Source: Flavobacterium nackdongense
GTDB taxonomy: Bacteria > Bacteroidota > Bacteroidia > Flavobacteriales > Flavobacteriaceae
NCBI RefSeq assembly: GCF_004355225.1
Contig: NZ_CP037933.1
Location: forward strand, 1,798,001-1,862,000
Direction of reading: 5' to 3'
DNA: 64,000 bases
Part shown: positions 22,831-31,348 of the stretch, in pieces
How the letters are laid out: each line of letters starts with the position of its first letter
Numbering within the stretch: the stretch's first letter is position 1
The notes under the pieces: generated by a model
What the model saw: only the letters and a program-made list of their open reading frames with translations
The model's database searches: none
What the model was told of the DNA's origin: nothing
Position numbers and translations under genes: made by a program

Positions 22831-24822
22831 TCATATTTTCTTTAAAACTATTTTCTCGTTTTGTTTGTCGATCATTTGCTGAAAAAAGGCTTTTAGATCG
22901 GCATAATACCCAGAAGATACTAGCTGCTTATTACTTTCTTTTACCATTGCTATTTGAATTGCATTATTTGAAATGGCCGCATTGAAGACAAAAGAAACAA
23001 TATTTTCTTTGGTTTGTAATTTGACTCCTTTTGGAACTGATTCCACAGTATAACCTTTAGGGATTTCGATATTTACATTGAATTTTTCCTGAGTAGGATA
23101 GCCAAAATAAATAGGAAATTCTCTTTCCTCCTGAACAAATGGGTTTTTGGTTTCTGCCAAAAAAAGTTGTGGATTGATGTATATTTTATCTCCAATACTT
23201 TCCAAGTGATTGTCTAAAGTGAAATTAAAATTCTCATTGGTAGGTTTAGAAACTACAGTACTATTTTCTATTGAATAATCGCTAATTTGAATGCCCGGAA
23301 AATCGTTTTCTAATTTTTCGAGGTAATTTGACTGATTCATTCCTGCATATTTTTCTCTAAATGTAAAGGCTTCGTAATCCGTTCTAAACTCTCTGTATTT
23401 TCCAGATAATTTTCCGTTTTCATCCAGTGTTACTATTATATTTGTTACTTTCTTAGATGGAGATTTTGGTTCCAATTGGATTTCTTCAGAAGTAGCATTC
23501 TCACGAAGCAATCTACCTGTCCAGTTCAAGGTTTGGAGAGGCAAAACATTACGGGTGGTATATTTATTAGTTGCATCTAATAGAATTCGTTTTCCATCAA
23601 TTTCAGCAGCTGCAATTACATAATTAAAGATAGTTCTGTTAGGAAATTTAGGTATGCCGTTCTCTATTGTACTTAATAGGACTGGGTTTGCAGAAATTCC
23701 AGCATAATTGAGCATTGCCAAAAGAATAAAATTGATTTCGGCCACATTCCCTGTACCATCGATATAGGCTTTCTTGACTCCTTTGTCGGTGTAATATCCA
23801 TTTTTATGGTTCCAATTCATTTTGTTCTGCACAAATTTAAAAATGATATCCAACTTCTCGCCTGGGGATTCTACATCCTTGATAATATTGGCAACATCTT
23901 GGCTGATATATTCCCTTTCTTTGAGTTCTTTACCAAAATCTTTGTCTTCATAAATTGTTTTGGCAACTCCATCCCAAGTCATAGAATAATTTTTCACAGG
24001 CTCTTGATAAAATTGTTCTTTTTCCAACTCGTGATGAATAGACAAACGATAATTTTCAATATTGTCTACAAATGGTTCCTCTTTAAGAGCAGGAATATTA
24101 TAAGCACTATAGGTATTTTTGACTTGTTCAAAACTAACCCCTTCTGAACTCATTGCACTGACTTTAGAGTTAAATGTGAGAGAACCTCGCTCAACTTTCG
24201 ACACAAATTGTAGTTCAGAAGATCTTTTTGCGATGGCTTTATAAGTAAAAAAGCCAGGGATTTGAGTCGTATATTCAGAATAATTGACGAAGATGTCTTG
24301 TTGGAAATTAAATGCTGGAAATTCTACAATGTTTTCTGACTTTAAAACATATTGAAACTCTATAACAGAACCTACTTTTACATTTGGCATTGTAATGGCG
24401 ATCTCTCCCCAGTACTTATTGATTGAGGTTTTAAAACTACCTTCACTATTTAATTTAGTTTTAACAATCTTGCCGTTTTCAAGATTATAGGTTACACAAT
24501 CCTTAAATTCCAATCTATCATCGTGGAGTTTCTCATAACCTAGGCGATATTCCTTTTTATAATTCGCCCATTTTAATCCGTCTTTTTTATAAATTTTTAT
24601 TCTAAATGTATTTTCAGTATTAATACTAAAGCCGTTAGTGGCATCATAGCTAAAAAAAGTTCTGGCCTTATTAAATAAAATTGCGGCTGGCGCTGTTGTA
24701 TCATTTGGACAGGTTTTCTCTTCCAACTCTTTTATGGAAACTTTTCCCAATTTGAATTCTTGTGCGTGGCCTTTCGGCAAAAGAAGGATAAGCAAAAAAA
24801 CAAGGGATAAACTGGCTTTCAT
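22831..24822 (-). CDS. DUF3857/transglutaminase-fold protein lacking the catalytic Cys (third gene of trio)
   Basis: 663 residues with a signal peptide (about 1-20, ending KGHAQ). N-terminal DUF3857 domain (about 45-270), then a transglutaminase-like core (about 300-430), then a beta-rich C-terminal part ending QQMIDKQNEKIVLKKI. The position that holds the catalytic Cys in the first gene of the trio (GDCKAL) reads GNVAEIN here (about residue 358), and the catalytic His position reads Tyr (NYVIAAAEI), although the Asp remains (LLDATN). By this it should not be a cross-linking enzyme or protease. It follows its closest paralog by 4 bp. Function unknown; probably periplasmic or surface. Confidence 0.82.
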   Translation of the reverse strand: MKASLSLVFLLILLLPKGHAQEFKLGKVSIKELEEKTCPNDTTAPAAILFNKARTFFSYDATNGFSINTENTFRIKIYKKDGLKWANYKKEYRLGYEKLHDDRLEFKDCVTYNLENGKIVKTKLNSEGSFKTSINKYWGEIAITMPNVKVGSVIEFQYVLKSENIVEFPAFNFQQDIFVNYSEYTTQIPGFFTYKAIAKRSSELQFVSKVERGSLTFNSKVSAMSSEGVSFEQVKNTYSAYNIPALKEEPFVDNIENYRLSIHHELEKEQFYQEPVKNYSMTWDGVAKTIYEDKDFGKELKEREYISQDVANIIKDVESPGEKLDIIFKFVQNKMNWNHKNGYYTDKGVKKAYIDGTGNVAEINFILLAMLNYAGISANPVLLSTIENGIPKFPNRTIFNYVIAAAEIDGKRILLDATNKYTTRNVLPLQTLNWTGRLLRENATSEEIQLEPKSPSKKVTNIIVTLDENGKLSGKYREFRTDYEAFTFREKYAGMNQSNYLEKLENDFPGIQISDYSIENSTVVSKPTNENFNFTLDNHLESIGDKIYINPQLFLAETKNPFVQEEREFPIYFGYPTQEKFNVNIEIPKGYTVESVPKGVKLQTKENIVSFVFNAAISNNAIQIAMVKESNKQLVSSGYYADLKAFFQQMIDKQNEKIVLKKI

Positions 24823-24826
24823 CGTC

Positions 24827-26854
24827 TTATATTTTCTTTAAAATTATCTTCTCATTTTCTTTGTCGATCATTTGCTGAAAATACGCTTTCAAAACAGGAT
24901 AAAAATCGGCGGGTACAATAGCTGAATTTATCGTCGATGTTATGGCTAACTGAATTTTTGAATCGGTATTGGAAATCATAAATTTAAACCCACCGATATC
25001 CTCACCCGTAGCAATATTCATTGGTGCCGGCATTGATTCTACAACATATCCTTCGGGCAAGTCGATCAAAATATTATATTTGCCTTGACTTGGATATCCA
25101 AAATCAACGGGATATTCTCTTACTTCTTGTTTGAATGGGTTTTCTTTTGCTGTCAAGAAAAGCATCGGCGAAAAATAAATTTTATCATTGATGATTTCGA
25201 TGTCTTTTGTGTCTTTATAATAGTAGGTTTCAACGATAGGTTTTGACAATTCCAATTCACTTTCTCGGGTGTAATCTGATATTTCGATATCGCCATTTTC
25301 GCGTTCTAACTTCTCTAAGTAAGCATCATTGGTCGCAGAAAGATTTTCTTTTCGAAACCCTAAGGCTTCGTGATCAGAAAGCAATTTTCTTATTTTGCCA
25401 GTCGCCGAGCCATCACTTTTCAGAACAATACTCATATTAATTGCTTCTTTAGAAAGTATTTTTGGCATCAAATCCACCTCGGTCGATGTTCCGTCTTTTC
25501 GAATCAATCGGCCAAACCAGTTTAAATCACGAAGCGGAAGTACATTGGGAACAGCATATTTTTCCGTTGCATCTAACAAAATCATCCCTTCTGGGGTTTC
25601 GACTGCTGCAATTACAGCATTAAAAGCCATTCTACTTGGAAAAAAAGTTATGCCGTTGTCGCGAGTACTAATTAAAACTGGATTGGCATTTAGGCCTGCA
25701 AAACGCAACATTGCTGTGAGCATCAAATTGATTTCGCCCGTGTTTCCTGTCTTACTTTTGTACGCTGTTTTCACTCCATCATTGCAAGAGTAACCTTTGA
25801 AATTGTTCCATTTTACATTCGTTTTAACATAATTAAATATTGCTTCGATTTTTTCGGGCTGGGTGGTCAAACCTGTCAATATTTTTGTAATGTCATCTTC
25901 AAAATAGCCGGTTTTATTCAACTCGGGACCAAAATCATCATAATTATAAATGGTCTTTACGACCGATTCCCAGTCAGTTGAATAGGTTTTGGCTATTGAA
26001 TTCGGAAATTTAGTCATCGATAATTCATGAGAAATACTTGAGGTATAATTATCAATATTATTCACGAAAGCTTCGTCTTTTATAGCGGGCAAATTTTCTG
26101 ACACATAGGTCGTATGCGTTTCACTAAAATCTATTTTGTCTTGCCAAGTGGAGCTTGTAACAGGGGTATAGCCTCCACCTGTCCTTTCTCTATTGTTCAA
26201 TATAACTGAATTTGATCTTTTTTCGACTGATATTTTTGGAGCTAAAAACCCTTTGTGATTGGAATTGTAAGTAAAGTATTCTGGAACATAAGTATGATAC
26301 TCGCAATAGTTAACAGGAATACTAGTTTGAAAATACCAGTCCCTGAAGGAACCGTAGCGCGGCGAGCGCAGGGAATAACTAAACTCGATTACGGAACCTT
26401 CTTTTACATTAGGCATCGCAATTTTTTTTCGACTCCAATATTTGTTAATTTTTTCTACAAATTCTCCATCACTTTTCATTTTTGTTTTCTCAATTTTGCC
26501 CTCTACCAAATTGTAGGTTGCTACATCCGAAAAACTAACTTTTTCATATGCTCCAGATTCAATATAGTAACTTACCTCCTGATTGGCCCATTCGTAGCCT
26601 TCTTTTTTGTAAATCTTAATTCTAGTTTTGACATCGGTAACCATCAAAAAACCTTCGTTTTGATCGTATATAAAACTTACGTTTCCTTTCTTGAATAAAA
26701 TGGCTGCTGCAGCCGACGGGTCTTTGGGATGCTCTTTTTCTTGAAGTTCTGCGATTGAAACTTTGCCGAGTTTGAATTCTTGGGCATTACTAATTGAATA
26801 AAAAAAGGTAAAAAACAAAATAATTGCCAGTAGGTTGGTTTTCAAGGGATTCAT
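24827..26854 (-). CDS. DUF3857/transglutaminase-fold protein lacking the catalytic Cys (second gene of trio)
   Basis: 675 residues, signal peptide about 1-24 (ending SISNAQ). Same architecture as the downstream paralog, with which it shares long stretches (for example FKLGKVSI, KTRIKIYKKEGYEWA, QQMIDKENEKIILKKI). At the Cys position it has GNTGEIN (about residue 371) and at the His position Ala (NAVIAAVE); LLDATEKYA retains the Asp. A GC-rich word pair (GTAGCGCGGCGAGCGCAGG, 26354-26372) stands out from the AT-rich context. Probably co-transcribed with the genes on both sides (gaps of 4 and 5 bp). Confidence 0.82.
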   Translation of the reverse strand: MNPLKTNLLAIILFFTFFYSISNAQEFKLGKVSIAELQEKEHPKDPSAAAAILFKKGNVSFIYDQNEGFLMVTDVKTRIKIYKKEGYEWANQEVSYYIESGAYEKVSFSDVATYNLVEGKIEKTKMKSDGEFVEKINKYWSRKKIAMPNVKEGSVIEFSYSLRSPRYGSFRDWYFQTSIPVNYCEYHTYVPEYFTYNSNHKGFLAPKISVEKRSNSVILNNRERTGGGYTPVTSSTWQDKIDFSETHTTYVSENLPAIKDEAFVNNIDNYTSSISHELSMTKFPNSIAKTYSTDWESVVKTIYNYDDFGPELNKTGYFEDDITKILTGLTTQPEKIEAIFNYVKTNVKWNNFKGYSCNDGVKTAYKSKTGNTGEINLMLTAMLRFAGLNANPVLISTRDNGITFFPSRMAFNAVIAAVETPEGMILLDATEKYAVPNVLPLRDLNWFGRLIRKDGTSTEVDLMPKILSKEAINMSIVLKSDGSATGKIRKLLSDHEALGFRKENLSATNDAYLEKLERENGDIEISDYTRESELELSKPIVETYYYKDTKDIEIINDKIYFSPMLFLTAKENPFKQEVREYPVDFGYPSQGKYNILIDLPEGYVVESMPAPMNIATGEDIGGFKFMISNTDSKIQLAITSTINSAIVPADFYPVLKAYFQQMIDKENEKIILKKI

Positions 26855-26859
26855 GAGAT

Positions 26860-28770
26860 TTATTGGTTTTTTGTTAAAATGACTTTTGCGTTATCGTTTT
26901 TTGTAATTTGCTCCATAAATAGACGATATTCATCGTATTCGGTGTTTTTGTACACTCCTTTTTTAATCAGAATAGCCCGTTTGTAAATCAAATTGCTGTT
27001 GTCTTTTTTAATGATTTCGGTTTTGTATTCACCAAATTTGCTGTTCAATTCAAAAGCTGCAGGCATTGCTTCAACAGAAAATCCCGCGGGCAAGGTCACG
27101 GCAACTTCATCATTGTCATAATAACCTCTTGATATTTCGAACGGGGTTTTTCGGTTTCGAATTCTTTTGACGCCCCCTGAAGTTTGGTTGAAGGCATCTA
27201 AAACAAAAATTAGTTTATTATTAGAAAAAGTACCATAATGTTCCGCACTAATTTCGACCTTTTCTGTAAACATGACTTTTTCTTTATCATTTAAAAAAGC
27301 AGTCTTATCAATTTTCAAATTATTGAAATTATCCCAATAATCTTTATAATGTTTTTCCCTTTCGGTGGGTGGTGTCGTTTCCAAACGGAATTTCTGACCA
27401 TATTGAGAACCCTCCGAAACTATTTCAATTTTTCCTGAAAAATTGCCCGTTTCCGATAAAAAATAGCTGCCTTTGCTGATTTGAGCATTATCTTTGTTTT
27501 CGTATGTTTTGGTTCTAATGATTTCTCCTCCCTCAGGTTTTATCACTAAAACATCTCTGTCATCGGTGAAGTTTGCTTGATACCCAAAAGGATCATCCTG
27601 ACTGGTACACTCTAAAAAAACGTAATTATCCCCATTTGGAATCGTCAAAATAATATGGTTCCCTTGCTGTGAAACAAAATCAGATTCAATATTTTGTTTG
27701 TCTCTGCTACCATATAATTTAGTGTAAAAAGACGGAACATCTACAGCATTCAAAAGTGATTTAGTGTAATTAGACAAAGCTTTGCAATCGCCATATCCCA
27801 GACGGTCTACATCTTTGACAAGCATAGGTTTCCATCCTCCAATTCCTTCTTGAATACTGACATAGCGCGATTTCTGTTGAACATATTTGTAAATTATTTT
27901 GGCTTTCTTAATGGGATCCTTTTCATCACCAACCAAAGCCTTCATTTTTGACCTAGTTTCGTCCGGCAATTCGTCGGTTCCAACTAAGATTTTTTCCGAC
28001 CACCATTTGCCAAATTCTTTCCAAGTCTTTGCATTTCCATCCACTCCTTCAAGATTAAAATATTCCAATCCCAACATTACTCTTGGAAAAATCTGACTTA
28101 CATTTGGGCTATAATCCTCGTATTTCTGCGCTAAAATATGGGTAGCCGTGTATGAAAGTTGCGTGGATGTATCGACATTTTTAACTATTTTGAAGTTGGA
28201 AAAATTCATTTCCTTCTTTCTGAAACCAAGATTTTCAGGATAAGTTACATTCAAGACACTTTTCTCGACACTTAAAAGATAATCTGTTAGAGGAAACCAT
28301 TGCGGAACAAAGGCGGTCGTCGAAGTTTCAACTTCCGATTCATAAACCACAGTATAGGGATACAGAATTGGTGTATAATCCAAATAAAGAATGCGACCAT
28401 CCGAAAAAAGTGTGCCACCATCGACCGCAATTTGGTCTTTGAAATCTTTTCTTTTTATTTTCTTAATTTCGTTTCCAAAACTATCAAAAACAGTCGCTTG
28501 AATATTTTCAACTGTTGTTCTCTTATCGTAATTTTCATAGGCATCTACCGCGCCTTGTCCTTTTTCGTTAAGAACAGTAACTATTCGTTTTTGTTTGACA
28601 TTCATATTTCGTTGAGAGGAAATAAGAATATCGGTTTGGTCTAAACGTACGACTGCATTGGCGTTTTGCTTTAAGCTGTCGGGAATTAACAAAGTAGTGT
28701 ATTCGGATTTTTGTGCGTAAAAGTGCGTGGCTGAAAGCCAAAAAACAAGGTAAGCTAACTTAAATTTCAT
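26860..28770 (-). CDS. DUF3857 domain protein with intact transglutaminase-like site (first gene of trio)
   Basis: 636 residues, signal peptide about 1-19 (ending THFYAQ). DUF3857 (about 50-220) precedes a transglutaminase-like domain whose catalytic Cys is visible in LGYGDCKALSNYTKSLL (about residue 327), with a His in GNHIILTIPNGDNY and an acidic residue in FLECTSQDDP. It could act as a periplasmic peptidase or transglutaminase, but no substrate is known. It leads an operon of three related proteins, the other two apparently inactivated. Confidence 0.82.
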   Translation of the reverse strand: MKFKLAYLVFWLSATHFYAQKSEYTTLLIPDSLKQNANAVVRLDQTDILISSQRNMNVKQKRIVTVLNEKGQGAVDAYENYDKRTTVENIQATVFDSFGNEIKKIKRKDFKDQIAVDGGTLFSDGRILYLDYTPILYPYTVVYESEVETSTTAFVPQWFPLTDYLLSVEKSVLNVTYPENLGFRKKEMNFSNFKIVKNVDTSTQLSYTATHILAQKYEDYSPNVSQIFPRVMLGLEYFNLEGVDGNAKTWKEFGKWWSEKILVGTDELPDETRSKMKALVGDEKDPIKKAKIIYKYVQQKSRYVSIQEGIGGWKPMLVKDVDRLGYGDCKALSNYTKSLLNAVDVPSFYTKLYGSRDKQNIESDFVSQQGNHIILTIPNGDNYVFLECTSQDDPFGYQANFTDDRDVLVIKPEGGEIIRTKTYENKDNAQISKGSYFLSETGNFSGKIEIVSEGSQYGQKFRLETTPPTEREKHYKDYWDNFNNLKIDKTAFLNDKEKVMFTEKVEISAEHYGTFSNNKLIFVLDAFNQTSGGVKRIRNRKTPFEISRGYYDNDEVAVTLPAGFSVEAMPAAFELNSKFGEYKTEIIKKDNSNLIYKRAILIKKGVYKNTEYDEYRLFMEQITKNDNAKVILTKNQ

Positions 28771-28820
28771 TTGGGGGCAATTTTAAACCGAAATTAAAAA
28801 AAATTCGGAATAAAAAAAAG

Positions 28821-29273
28821 TTAATTTCTAAATTTAGAATCAATTAAAATTGTCACCGGACCATCATTGACCAAAGCCACTTTCATATCGGCTCCAAAAA
28901 TGCCCGTCTGTACTTTCTTACCTAATTCAATTTCAATTCGTTGCGCAAATTGCTCATATAGTGGAATGGCAATTTCGGGTTTTGCCGCTTTAATATAAGA
29001 AGGGCGATTGCCTTTTTTGGTCGATGCCTGAAGAGTAAATTGCGAAACAACGATTACTCCGCCATCAACATCTTTTACAGATAAGTTCATTACCTCATTT
29101 TCGTCCCCAAAAATGCGGAGATTGGCTATTTTTTGGCAAAGCCAAACAATATCTTCTTGATTATCGGCATCTTCAATTCCAATTAAAACCAATAATCCTT
29201 TTTGGATTTCGGCTACGATTGTAGCATCGACAGTTACCGAAGCGGAGGAAACTCTTTGGATTACGGTTTTCAT
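28821..29273 (-). CDS. dtd: D-aminoacyl-tRNA deacylase
   Basis: 150 residues from ATG 29273 (MKTVIQRVSSASV). It removes D-amino acids or glycine wrongly attached to tRNA. Family signatures are VSQFTLQASTKKGNRPS and NDGPVTILIDS near the C-terminus, the latter containing the cross-subunit Gly-cisPro motif. An upstream in-frame start (29291, MGVRGA) is rejected because those codons lie in the GC-rich repeat 29274-29300. It lies downstream of rsgA with an inverted repeat pair between them. Confidence 0.94.
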   Translation of the reverse strand: MKTVIQRVSSASVTVDATIVAEIQKGLLVLIGIEDADNQEDIVWLCQKIANLRIFGDENEVMNLSVKDVDGGVIVVSQFTLQASTKKGNRPSYIKAAKPEIAIPLYEQFAQRIEIELGKKVQTGIFGADMKVALVNDGPVTILIDSKFRN

Positions 29274-29300
29274 AGCCCCCCTAACCCCCAAAGGGGGAAT
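29274..29300. repeat. CCCCC/GGGGG interspersed repeat at the dtd start
   Basis: AGCCCCCCTAACCCCC followed by AAAGGGGGAATT touches the dtd start codon. It is the reverse complement of the copy at 29384-29407, so the two form a long-range inverted pair. Confidence 0.75.
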
Positions 29301-29383
29301 TTGAAGTTAAAAATTATTTTTTGACAATTCATCTTTTTACACCTTACAAGTATTTAAAAATCATTTTTAGAGCACTACTAGGA

Positions 29384-29407
29384 TTCCCCCTTTGGGGGTT
29401 AGGGGCT
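29384..29407. repeat. CCCCC/GGGGG interspersed repeat at the rsgA stop
   Basis: GATTCCCCCTTTGGGGG followed by TTAGGGGCT abuts the rsgA stop codon. With the opposite copy at 29274-29300 it brackets 83 bp of AT-rich DNA. Confidence 0.75.
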
Positions 29408-30384
29408 TATTTCCTGGTTTCATCGCTTGCTTTTCGATCTTCATCGAAGGAATCGGTTCGGTAATTTTCGTCATCGCCTTCGAGGATTTTCAGGTAACTA
29501 TTGTAGCGTGACCAAGCTATTTCGTCTTTTTCCAAAGCTTTCTTTATGGCACAATGCGGTTCTTCTTTGTGCAAACAATTATTGAATTTGCATTGGTCTT
29601 TCAACTTGAAAAACTCTGGAAAATAGCCGCTTATTTCTTCCTTTTCCATATCGACAATCCCAAATCCCTTGATTCCTGGTGTGTCAATTATTCGAGCACC
29701 AAAAGACAAATCATACATTTCGGCAAAAGTCGTCGTGTGCTGTCCTTGCTTGCTAGCTTCGGATATGGTTTTAGTTTTTAGATTTAAAGTCGGTTCCAAA
29801 GCATTGACCAAAGTCGATTTTCCAACTCCTGAATGCCCCGAAAACATCGTCACTTTGCCAATCATCAATTGTTTTAATTCCTCGACTCCTTTATTTTCAG
29901 TAGCAGAAACTCGCAAACATTGGTATCCAATTTCTTGATAAACATGTTGCATATACAATTGTTCATCCAAAGTCGCCTCGTCGAAAGTGTCAATTTTATT
30001 GAAAACCAATATGGTTTCAATTCCATATGCTTCAGCGGTAACTAAGAATCGGTCGATGAAATTGAAGGTTGTTGGTGGATTATTGATAGTGACCAAAAGA
30101 AAAACACGGTCAATATTCGACGCAATAATGTGCATTTGATGCGAAAGATTTACCGACTTTCGAACGATATAATTCTTTCTGTCGTGAATTTTGTGAATAG
30201 TTCCCGTAACAGCATCCGAAGTTTCTTCGAGTTCATAATCTACGATATCGCCCACTGCAATGGGGTTGGTGCTTTTGATGCCTTTGATGCGGAATTTCCC
30301 TTTCATACGACATTCGATAAAATCGCCTTGATCGGATTTTACGGTGTACCAACTTCCTGTAGATTTATAAACGGTTCCTGTCAT
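29407..30384 (-). CDS. rsgA: Ribosome small-subunit GTPase A
   Basis: 325 residues from ATG 30384 (MTGTVYKSTGSWY); a GTG 12 bp upstream is possible. A circularly permuted GTPase that assists late 30S maturation. An N-terminal OB fold (about 1-75) is followed by permuted G motifs: G4 VFNKIDTFD, then G1 SGHSGVGKSTL, and G3 DTPGIKGFG. The C-terminal zinc site has CKFNNCLHKEEPHC. Its stop lies at a GC-rich repeat. The upstream leader holds TTTAAAGTTTAAAGTTTGAA micro-repeats. Confidence 0.94.
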   Translation of the reverse strand: MTGTVYKSTGSWYTVKSDQGDFIECRMKGKFRIKGIKSTNPIAVGDIVDYELEETSDAVTGTIHKIHDRKNYIVRKSVNLSHQMHIIASNIDRVFLLVTINNPPTTFNFIDRFLVTAEAYGIETILVFNKIDTFDEATLDEQLYMQHVYQEIGYQCLRVSATENKGVEELKQLMIGKVTMFSGHSGVGKSTLVNALEPTLNLKTKTISEASKQGQHTTTFAEMYDLSFGARIIDTPGIKGFGIVDMEKEEISGYFPEFFKLKDQCKFNNCLHKEEPHCAIKKALEKDEIAWSRYNSYLKILEGDDENYRTDSFDEDRKASDETRK

Positions 30385-30506
30385 ATTTTGATTCACGATT
30401 TACGAATTCAGATTTTAGATTTAAAACCCAGACTTTGCAAAGATAAATGATTGTTTTTCGTTTAAAGTTTAAAGTTTGAAGTTTTTCGATTCCGCTAAAC
30501 AAAAAC

Positions 30507-30533
30507 CCCATACTTTTTAAAAAGCATGGGGCT
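30507..30533 (-). terminator. Intrinsic terminator after the DAHP synthase 3'-end remnant
   Basis: CCCCATACTTTTT / AAAAAGCATGGGG forms a stem with one mismatch, 23 bp after the stop of the 32-codon remnant. It may be the original terminator of the aromatic operon. Confidence 0.65.
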
Positions 30534-30555
30534 TCAATTTTAATAAAAACACGAA

Positions 30556-30654
30556 TTAAGAATTCAATATTTTCTCTTGGTGTTCAATACTTTCTTGGTG
30601 AATTCCTCTGAATAATTTTATAATAAATTCTTCTACATACCTTTCAAATGACAT
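30556..30654 (-). pseudogene. Duplicated 3' end of the DAHP synthase-chorismate mutase gene
   Basis: Positions 30558-30633 repeat 31351-31426 with one mismatch in 76 bp; the mismatch (30628) is synonymous. The copy keeps the same reading frame, ends with the same IEHQEKILNS followed by TAA, and has gained an ATG (30654), so it could encode 32 residues (MSFERYVEEFIIKLFRGI and onward). It lies 793 bp from the intact end, beyond an intervening 174-aa gene. I read it as a remnant of a partial duplication or insertion event, and it is unlikely to be functional. Confidence 0.8.
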
Positions 30655-30678
30655 TGAAACCCTTTTCTAAAAGAAAAA

Positions 30679-30699
30679 GACCACTAAAAAAGTGGTCTC
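30679..30699 (-). terminator. Intrinsic terminator of the 174-aa gene
   Basis: AGACCACT AAAAA AGTGGTCT is a perfect 8-bp stem, 25 bp after the stop at 30724. The minus-strand tail is TTTTTCTTTT. It separates this gene from the remnant further down. Confidence 0.8.
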
Positions 30700-30723
30700 C
30701 TTCAATTTTTCGAAACCGAAAAT

Positions 30724-31248
30724 CTAGTATTTATATCCAATACCTGTTTTGATAGCTTGCGTGCCTCCCAATTGATTAGAATTGTTACCGGTTGTAGCTT
30801 TGTCAGAAGTCATTAATACAAACGGACAGCCTAAAACGGCAGCTGCTTTTTTTAATTTCATTTCAGCCTTAATGTCACCTGTATTTCCGGTATGATAATT
30901 GATCAAACCTGTTTTTCCTCGTACTTCCAATACTTTCTTAAGACCCGATATGTATGCTTTATCCTCTAAGATTATTACTTTTTCCCAGTCATCTTCATTA
31001 GAAACAACAATTTTTTCAGTCACTTCTTCGACTCTTCCTGATTTTCCATAAACAATTTTTTCAACTGCATATTTACTGATAGTATTTTCTGCATCTTCCC
31101 CGTCATATTTGAAAATAATCGTAAACTCCTCGAGTTTTACCACTTTTCCCTTAACAACTTCTCCGTTGTGTTTGCTGATAACATCAACTTGCGCATTTAC
31201 CATGGAGCCAGAAATTAGCATTGCTACTACTAAAATAATTTTTTTCAT
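30724..31248 (-). CDS. Secreted protein of unknown function
   Basis: 174 residues with a clear signal peptide (about 1-19, ending MVNAQ). The mature part starts with a small beta-rich unit (EVVKGKVVKLEEFTIIFKYD) of the type that reads 'need to express function in terms of the cell', seen in many short Bacteroidota exported proteins. The C-terminal half has KAEMKLKKAAAVLGCPFVL. No family is recognised with confidence. The gene lies between two copies of the DAHP synthase-chorismate mutase 3' end and has its own terminator, so it looks like a later insertion into the 3' region of the aromatic operon. Confidence 0.7.
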   Translation of the reverse strand: MKKIILVVAMLISGSMVNAQVDVISKHNGEVVKGKVVKLEEFTIIFKYDGEDAENTISKYAVEKIVYGKSGRVEEVTEKIVVSNEDDWEKVIILEDKAYISGLKKVLEVRGKTGLINYHTGNTGDIKAEMKLKKAAAVLGCPFVLMTSDKATTGNNSNQLGGTQAIKTGIGYKY

Positions 31249-31348
31249 TTGTTTTAATTTATTAGGTTATATATTATTTTGCAATAATATAAAAAATCCT
31301 ACAATTAAATAACAGTATTTAATAAAAATTTTATTGATTGTATTCTAC

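Noticed and set aside
29274..29291. Upstream in-frame start for dtd (MGVRGA)
   Set aside because: These codons lie wholly in the GC-rich repeat; Dtd proteins begin at MKTVIQRV.
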